A stretch of DNA of 10,381 bases from Caryophanales bacterium. GTDB lineage: Bacteria > Bacillota_I > Bacilli_A > RFN20 > JAISJY01. Position numbers and translations under genes: made by a program. The stretch spans positions 1 to 10,381 of the forward strand of contig JAISJY010000163.1 in the NCBI GenBank assembly GCA_031261365.1, read 5' to 3'. Below, in pieces: positions 5,988 through 10,381 of this stretch (position 1 is its first letter; each line of letters starts with the position of its first letter). The notes beneath the pieces were generated by a model. That model was not told where the DNA came from. It was given only the letters and a program-made list of their open reading frames with translations, and searched no databases.

Positions 5988-7578
5988 AAATCTCGTATGG
6001 TTGTAAGATGTTTTCATTAAGAAGTTTATAGTTACTTAATAAGCATTTTGTTGCATGTTTATATTTAATATTTTTAGACGAAACATTAATTATTATTTCT
6101 AAAGCTTTATCATTATAAGTTCTAAAATATTTAAAAATGTTTTTATGAGAAGTATCAAACTTAATATCTCCTAAAGATAAACAAGTATTTTCTTTTCTAA
6201 ATTGGATTATTTGTTTATAAAAAGCTAAAACAGATGAATTATCATTTTCTTCTTTTTCTACATTAATATTTAGATAGTTTGGATTAACTTTAAACCAAGG
6301 TTTTCCTTTACTAAAACCTGCATTAGTATCACTTGTCCACTGCATTGGGGTTCGAGAGTGGTCTCTATTCATATTATCAACTAACTTTCTTCTTATTTTT
6401 TTAATATTTAAAAGAGGTATTTTCTTAATTATCTTTTCCACATATTTAGCAGCTACATCATTTATTTCTTCTTCTTTTAAAACTCCTAAATCCATCATTC
6501 CTATTTCTTGACCTTGATAAATAAAAGGAGTTCCCTTTAAAGTCATTAAGATAGTTGCTAACATTGTAGCTCCATGATAATGATAATTTAAACCATCAAC
6601 ATATTTATTAAGGCATCGGTGTCCATCATGGTTTTCAAAGAACAAAGTGTTATATGTTATGCCATTTTGCCATTTGATTAAAGTATTTATTAATTTTTGA
6701 GGTTTGATTTTTTTATGAAAGACAGGTAATATTCCAAAGTCTAAAGAAGAAACTTCAAATTGAAAAAACATATCTAATTCCTTATCTAAAAAGGCTTGAC
6801 CGGTTGGTAAAGTAATCATTCCGGTTTCACCAACAACTAAACAGTCATATTTATCAAAAACATCTCGTCTAAGTTCTTTTAAAATATCATGCATACCTTG
6901 GGTATTTTGATAATGTTCTTTGCCGGTTAAATATAAACTTTTTTTGCCGTCTTTCAAAGAGTTCTTATAAATATAATTAATAACATCACATCTAAAACCA
7001 TAAACTCCCATCTCTAAATAATAATTAAGTATCTTTTTAACTTCTTTCATAACTTCAGGATTATGCCAATTTAAGTCAGCTTGTTCTTCAGCGAATAAAT
7101 GTAAATACCATAAATCAACTTCTTCTTTATATTTCCAAGCCGAACCTGTAAAACAACCTTGCCAATTATTAGGAGGTTTTTTATTTAAGCCTTTTCTAAA
7201 ATAATAAAAATCTTGATATTCTTTTTCTCCTTTTAAAGCTTTTAAAAACCATTCGTGTTCAGTAGAAGTATGATTAACAACTAAATCCATAACAATTCTA
7301 ATGTTTCTCTTTTTACCTTCTTGAATTAAAAGTTTTAAATCCTCCATAGTTCCATATTTAGAGTCTATTTGATAATAATCACTAATATCATAACCATTAT
7401 CAAAATCAGGAGATTTATAAATTGGTGATAACCATAAAATACCAACTCCTAAGTCTTTTAAATAATCTAACTTATTTATAATACCTTGTAAATCACCAAA
7501 GCCATCTCCATTGCTATCTTTAAAAGAGCGGGGGTATATTTGATAAACAACATTATTTTCAAAGTATTTATTGCTCAT
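5971..7578 (-). CDS. malL: GH13_31 alpha-glucosidase, probably oligo-1,6-glucosidase (isomaltase)
   Basis: A 535-residue cytoplasmic glycoside hydrolase, with no signal peptide. It starts VVYQIYPRSF, has the calcium loop DSNGDGFGD (21-29), region I DLVVNH (98-103), nucleophile D198 in GFRCDVIN, acid/base E251 in VVGETG, and D318 in FFENHDGH, all intact. V199 directly after the nucleophile is the residue associated with alpha-1,6 specificity in this subfamily (alpha-1,4 enzymes usually have Ala or Thr). This points to isomaltose, isomalto-oligosaccharide or dextran-type substrates. Trehalose-6-phosphate hydrolase also has valine here and is the main alternative, but the neighbouring symporter would deliver unphosphorylated sugar. 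SRTPMQWTSDTNAGFSKGKPW (409-429) is the usual subfamily block. The ATG overlaps the end of the symporter gene by 11 nt. Only a weak purine-rich site (AGAAGAAAG) precedes it, suggesting translational coupling. Confidence 0.88.
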   Translation of the reverse strand: MSNKYFENNVVYQIYPRSFKDSNGDGFGDLQGIINKLDYLKDLGVGILWLSPIYKSPDFDNGYDISDYYQIDSKYGTMEDLKLLIQEGKKRNIRIVMDLVVNHTSTEHEWFLKALKGEKEYQDFYYFRKGLNKKPPNNWQGCFTGSAWKYKEEVDLWYLHLFAEEQADLNWHNPEVMKEVKKILNYYLEMGVYGFRCDVINYIYKNSLKDGKKSLYLTGKEHYQNTQGMHDILKELRRDVFDKYDCLVVGETGMITLPTGQAFLDKELDMFFQFEVSSLDFGILPVFHKKIKPQKLINTLIKWQNGITYNTLFFENHDGHRCLNKYVDGLNYHYHGATMLATILMTLKGTPFIYQGQEIGMMDLGVLKEEEINDVAAKYVEKIIKKIPLLNIKKIRRKLVDNMNRDHSRTPMQWTSDTNAGFSKGKPWFKVNPNYLNINVEKEENDNSSVLAFYKQIIQFRKENTCLSLGDIKFDTSHKNIFKYFRTYNDKALEIIINVSSKNIKYKHATKCLLSNYKLLNENILQPYEILIKTI

Positions 7579-8959
7579 TACTTTCTTCTCTTTTTCTCAA
7601 TTCTTCCACAATTTCAGCATGCTTCTTTTCATCAATAATATAAAACTTATTTAGTAAAAAGAAACCGACAATAGAACAAATTAAAGGTATTCCAAACATC
7701 CCTAATTTGAATATTAAAACTCTAGTATTTGTCATATCAGTGGCACTTTCAACAATATTATTATTTGATATTTGAGTTAAAAATAAAAACAATAAGACAA
7801 TCGCGGTTCCACCTAAAGCACTTGCCCCTTTATTAATAAATGATTGAACTGATAAATTAATAGCTTCACTTCTTTTACCTGTTTGTAATTGTCCATATTC
7901 AATAGTGTCTTGAATGTAGGCATATGTTAAGACAGTTGTGAAACCTTGCCCGACAAATAGTAATACTCCAGCCACTATATATAAAGGAATAATATTAACT
8001 ATTAAAAACATTAAAGCTCCGACAACTTGTAAAAGTGTTCCAATAAAAAATAATCTTTTTCTTTTTAATAATTTAGCTAAAAATGGTGTTAAGACAACAG
8101 CTATCAAAGTTGAAACACCTAAAACAAGAGCAAAAATAGTATAAAAGTCTTCATCACCAATAATATATTTTGCAAAATAAGTACCAAAACCTACTAAACA
8201 CATAAAGCCTGTTTGGAATAATAAAATCGCGGCTGCCACTACTAATAATTGTTTATTTTTGAAAATAGCATTAAAGACATCTTTTAATTTAATATTATCT
8301 TCACTTTTAAATTCTCTATTTTCTTTGATGTATAGAATAGGAAATAATTGAAAAATAATTAAAAGTAAAGAAGCAACAGCAAAGAATAAAATCCAGCCTT
8401 GAATATTGCCAAAACCATCGGCATTTGCATCAAACATTTTAGAAAACAACATTGTTACAGGAACGATAGCAACGGAAGCTCCAAAAGAACCTATTGAAGC
8501 AAAAAACCTAGCAATAGAAGTATTAGTATTTCTTTCTTCAGTATCAGTAGATAAACTAGGTAACATTCCCCAATAAGCTGTATCATTAAAACCATAGAAA
8601 ATATCAAAACCTAAATAACCTATGACAAATAAAACAATAAATAACCATAAAGGAGCTTTGACTGAAATAAAAATTAAAAGAGTAAAAACAACAGCAAAAA
8701 TCATTCCTATTAATTGCCAAAACTTAAACTTACCCATTTTAACTTTATGAGTATTATCAACAATCCAGCCACTAATTGGGTCATTTACAGCATCAAAGAT
8801 TTTTAAACCAATGAGAATAATACCAACTATTGCTAATCTTAATTCACCTATTTTGGCAACTTCAGATAGATATGTCAGCAAATAACTAGATATTAAAGTA
8901 TAGAAAATATCTCTACCTATGGTCCCAAGCCCAAAAAATACTCCATTTTTATTTTTCAT
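7568..8959 (-). CDS. GPH-family (MelB-like) cation:sugar symporter
   Basis: A 463-residue, about twelve-helix major facilitator of the glycoside-pentoside-hexuronide:cation symporter family in the cytoplasmic membrane. The helix II signature FDAVNDPISGWIVDNT carries D56 and D60, and YGFNDTAYWGMLPSL carries D126. INKGASALGG carries K377. These line up closely with MelB D55, D59, D124 and K377, which form its cation and sugar site, so cation-coupled transport is likely. The cytoplasmic loop after helix II (HKVKMGKFKFW) and the charged C-terminal tail (DEKKHAEIVEELRKR) are also family-typical. Substrate is inferred from the downstream overlapping alpha-1,6-type glucosidase: an alpha-glucoside entering without phosphorylation. 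The start is backed by AGGAGTT on the minus strand 5 bases upstream of the ATG. It diverges from asnS. Confidence 0.9.
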   Translation of the reverse strand: MKNKNGVFFGLGTIGRDIFYTLISSYLLTYLSEVAKIGELRLAIVGIILIGLKIFDAVNDPISGWIVDNTHKVKMGKFKFWQLIGMIFAVVFTLLIFISVKAPLWLFIVLFVIGYLGFDIFYGFNDTAYWGMLPSLSTDTEERNTNTSIARFFASIGSFGASVAIVPVTMLFSKMFDANADGFGNIQGWILFFAVASLLLIIFQLFPILYIKENREFKSEDNIKLKDVFNAIFKNKQLLVVAAAILLFQTGFMCLVGFGTYFAKYIIGDEDFYTIFALVLGVSTLIAVVLTPFLAKLLKRKRLFFIGTLLQVVGALMFLIVNIIPLYIVAGVLLFVGQGFTTVLTYAYIQDTIEYGQLQTGKRSEAINLSVQSFINKGASALGGTAIVLLFLFLTQISNNNIVESATDMTNTRVLIFKLGMFGIPLICSIVGFFLLNKFYIIDEKKHAEIVEELRKREESNEQ

Positions 8960-8979
8960 AATTAACTCCTGTCTAAATA

Positions 8980-8985
8980 ATTATA
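8980..8985 (-). promoter_or_regulatory. -10 box for the symporter-glucosidase operon
   Basis: On the minus strand this is a perfect TATAAT, 20 bases upstream of the symporter ATG. A -35 at 16-18 bases spacing is not recognisable; TTGCAA (minus strand, 9012-9007) is 21 bases away. An ATTGCAAT palindrome (9006-9013) lies just upstream and could be a regulator half-site, though this is weak. No catabolite-responsive element is clear. Confidence 0.4.
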
Positions 8986-9037
8986 CAATAGAAGCCAAAA
9001 TAATAATTGCAATATTTAGCATAATTACATAAAATTG

Positions 9038-9065
9038 TTGCCAAACTAGAATATTATTATACAAT
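9038..9065 (+). promoter_or_regulatory. asnS: asnS promoter
   Basis: TTGCCA (9038-9043, four of six matches to TTGACA) and TACAAT (9060-9065, five of six matches to TATAAT) are separated by 16 bases and end 25 bases before the asnS ATG. Transcription from here gives a leader of only about 20 nt, too short for a T-box or other riboswitch. Confidence 0.5.
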
Positions 9066-9070
9066 AATAT
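9051..9070. repeat. 8+8 bp inverted repeat over the asnS -10
   Basis: ATATTATT (9051-9058) and AATAATAT (9063-9070) are perfect inverted complements with a 4-base centre and cover the asnS -10 box. This could be an operator, but the arms are pure AT in an AT-rich genome and may be coincidental. Confidence 0.3.
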
Positions 9071-9090
9071 GTATTGCAGAAGGAGTAAAT

Positions 9091-10381
9091 ATGTCAGCAG
9101 AATTTAAGACAATTAGAGAATTATATGAAATTACTAGAGGTGGCTCTAAACAAGAAAGGGATTCTTTAGATGTTGTTCAAATAGAAGGCTGGGTAAGAAC
9201 GAATAGAAATAATGGTTCTTTAGGTTTTATTGAAATAAATGATGGGACATATTTTAAAAATGCTCAATTAGTTTATACGACAATTTTAAATAATTTTAAT
9301 GAGGTTGGTAAAACTTCAACAGGTTCAGCTATTTCTATCACTGGAAAAGTTGTTTTTACTCCTGAAAATAAACAACCTTTTGAAATAAACTTAGAGACCT
9401 TTGAATTAATTGGGGAATGTGAAAGTGATTACCCTTTACAAAAGAAAAGACACGGTTATGAGTTTTTAAGAGAGATAGCTCATTTAAGACCAAGAACTAA
9501 TACTTTTTCAGCTGTTTTTAGAGTTAGAAGTGTTTTATCAATGGCAATACATGAGTTCTTTCAAAGTCAAGGATTTATCTATTTACATGCTCCTATAATA
9601 ACAAGTAATGATGCTGAAGGTGCAGGAGAATGTTTCACAGTTACCACTAGAAAAGATGATAAATATGAAGAAGACTTTTTTGGTAAACATGCTAATTTAA
9701 CTGTAACAGGACAATTACAAGCTGAGGCTTTTGCTTTAGCTTTTAGAGATGTTTATACTTTTGGACCTACTTTTAGAGCAGAAAACTCTAATACTAGTAG
9801 GCACGCTGCTGAGTTTTGGATGATAGAGCCAGAAATAGCTTTTGCTGATTTAGAAGATGATATGGATTTAATAGAAGATATGGTTAAGTTTTGTATTAAT
9901 TATGTTTTAGAAAACTGCCCTGAAGAAATGAACTTTTTTAATACTTGGGTTGATAAAACATTATTAGAAAAGTTAGAACATGTTTTAACTTCAACTTTTG
10001 CTAAACTTGATTACTCTAAAGGTATTGAATTATTAAAAGAAGCGGTTAATAAAGGACATAAGTTTGATAATAGTAAAATAGAATGGGGAATGGATTTACA
10101 AAGTGAACACGAAAGATACTTATGTGAAATTATCAGTAAAGGTCCTTTGTTTTTAATTAATTATCCTCAAGATATTAAAGCTTTTTATATGCGGTTAAAT
10201 GATGATAAAAAGACGGTCGCGGCTTGTGATTTATTAGTACCACATGTGGGAGAATTAGTTGGCGGGTCTCAAAGAGAAGAAAGATATGATTTATTATTAA
10301 AGAGAATGAATGACCTCAAAATACCTCAAGAAAGTTTACAATGGTATCTTGATTTGCGGAGATATGGAGGTTGTAAACATG
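9091..10381 (+). CDS. asnS: asparaginyl-tRNA synthetase, 3' end cut by window
   Basis: Class II aminoacyl-tRNA synthetase that charges tRNA-Asn with asparagine; cytoplasmic. 430 codons are present, all open. The N-terminal OB-fold anticodon-binding domain (about 28-120) includes QIEGWVRTNR and GFIEINDGT. RHGYEFLREIAHLRPRT and the AEGAGECFTVT segment are AsnRS-typical and separate it from AspRS. Motif 2 is FGPTFRAENSNTSRH (224-238), and GGSQREER (391-398) is the strand leading to motif 3. The window ends at YGGCKH (425-430), just before the expected motif 3 GFGLGFER block, so roughly 30-35 residues are missing. AGAAGGAG (9078-9085) gives a good Shine-Dalgarno site for the ATG. Its presence implies direct tRNA-Asn charging rather than sole reliance on the GatCAB amidotransferase route. 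Confidence 0.95.
   Translation, partial: MSAEFKTIRELYEITRGGSKQERDSLDVVQIEGWVRTNRNNGSLGFIEINDGTYFKNAQLVYTTILNNFNEVGKTSTGSAISITGKVVFTPENKQPFEINLETFELIGECESDYPLQKKRHGYEFLREIAHLRPRTNTFSAVFRVRSVLSMAIHEFFQSQGFIYLHAPIITSNDAEGAGECFTVTTRKDDKYEEDFFGKHANLTVTGQLQAEAFALAFRDVYTFGPTFRAENSNTSRHAAEFWMIEPEIAFADLEDDMDLIEDMVKFCINYVLENCPEEMNFFNTWVDKTLLEKLEHVLTSTFAKLDYSKGIELLKEAVNKGHKFDNSKIEWGMDLQSEHERYLCEIISKGPLFLINYPQDIKAFYMRLNDDKKTVAACDLLVPHVGELVGGSQREERYDLLLKRMNDLKIPQESLQWYLDLRRYGGCKH

Noticed and set aside
7938..8144. Plus-strand open frame of 68 codons
   Set aside because: Antisense to conserved symporter helices, with no SD.
8960..9090. T-box riboswitch or small RNA upstream of asnS
   Set aside because: The gap is only 131 bp, holds two divergent promoters, and shows no T-box TGGNACC-type antiterminator bulge sequence.
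1..10381. Mycoplasma genetic code (TGA as Trp)
   Set aside because: TGA terminates the receiver gene at 2086-2088 in a normal ATGA overlap, and all tryptophans in conserved positions are TGG.
1..10381. CRISPR array, tRNA or rRNA gene, insertion sequence or prophage segment
   Set aside because: No regularly spaced repeats, no structured-RNA signatures, no transposase or integrase coding; nearly all bases are assigned to genes.

Overview
The window is strongly AT-rich (by eye roughly 30% GC). Genes are tightly packed and mostly carry good Shine-Dalgarno sites (AGGAGG/AGGAG). TGA is a stop codon (2086-2088) and tryptophan is always TGG, so this is not a code-4 Mycoplasma. Gene content (YeeI-type YebC, LdhA-type D-lactate dehydrogenase, YqhD-type alcohol dehydrogenase, a GPH sugar symporter with a GH13_31 glucosidase, AsnRS) fits a fermentative, low-GC member of the Bacillota, perhaps a small-genome lineage near the Mollicutes/Erysipelotrichia. 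The exact lineage is inference.

Left edge (1-1020): two small, unrecognised multi-pass membrane protein genes diverge from a 122-bp region (442-563). That region holds two extended -10 promoters and an 8+8 bp inverted repeat. The rightward gene is broken by a tandem ATAG duplication at 618-625 that puts its SD-equipped start and its body in different frames. A 31-bp stretch at 1-31 is repeated exactly at 305-335 inside the leftward gene.

Centre (1138-5970): a five-gene, probably co-transcribed rightward operon. It encodes a membrane-anchored receiver-domain protein without kinase ATPase or DNA-binding output, a DPM1/GtrB-type membrane glycosyltransferase, D-lactate dehydrogenase with an unusual four-cysteine tail, a YqhD-type iron alcohol dehydrogenase, and a YebC-family translation/regulatory factor. 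Junctions are a 4-nt ATGA overlap, a 20-nt overlap, and two 9-nt gaps. The two dehydrogenases are NAD(P)H-consuming fermentation sinks, one for pyruvate and one for aldehydes.

Right-centre (5971-8959): a leftward two-gene sugar operon, a MelB-like cation:sugar symporter followed with an 11-nt overlap by a GH13_31 glucosidase with the valine signature of alpha-1,6 enzymes. Together they would import an unphosphorylated alpha-glucoside such as an isomalto-oligosaccharide and split it to glucose. The glucosidase gene converges directly on yebC: the two stop codons are adjacent, inside an all-AT palindrome.

Right edge (9091-10381): asnS, diverging from the symporter gene and cut by the window end just before class II motif 3. 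It has a short leader with no T-box.

I see no tRNA, rRNA, CRISPR array, insertion sequence or phage gene, and no gene-free stretch above 300 bases. No clearly undescribed system is evident. The most unusual items are the receiver protein that looks like a hybrid kinase stripped of its ATPase domain, the cysteine tail on LdhA, the ATAG frameshift, the edge repeat, and a four-times-repeated, same-strand RTCGCGGYT word.
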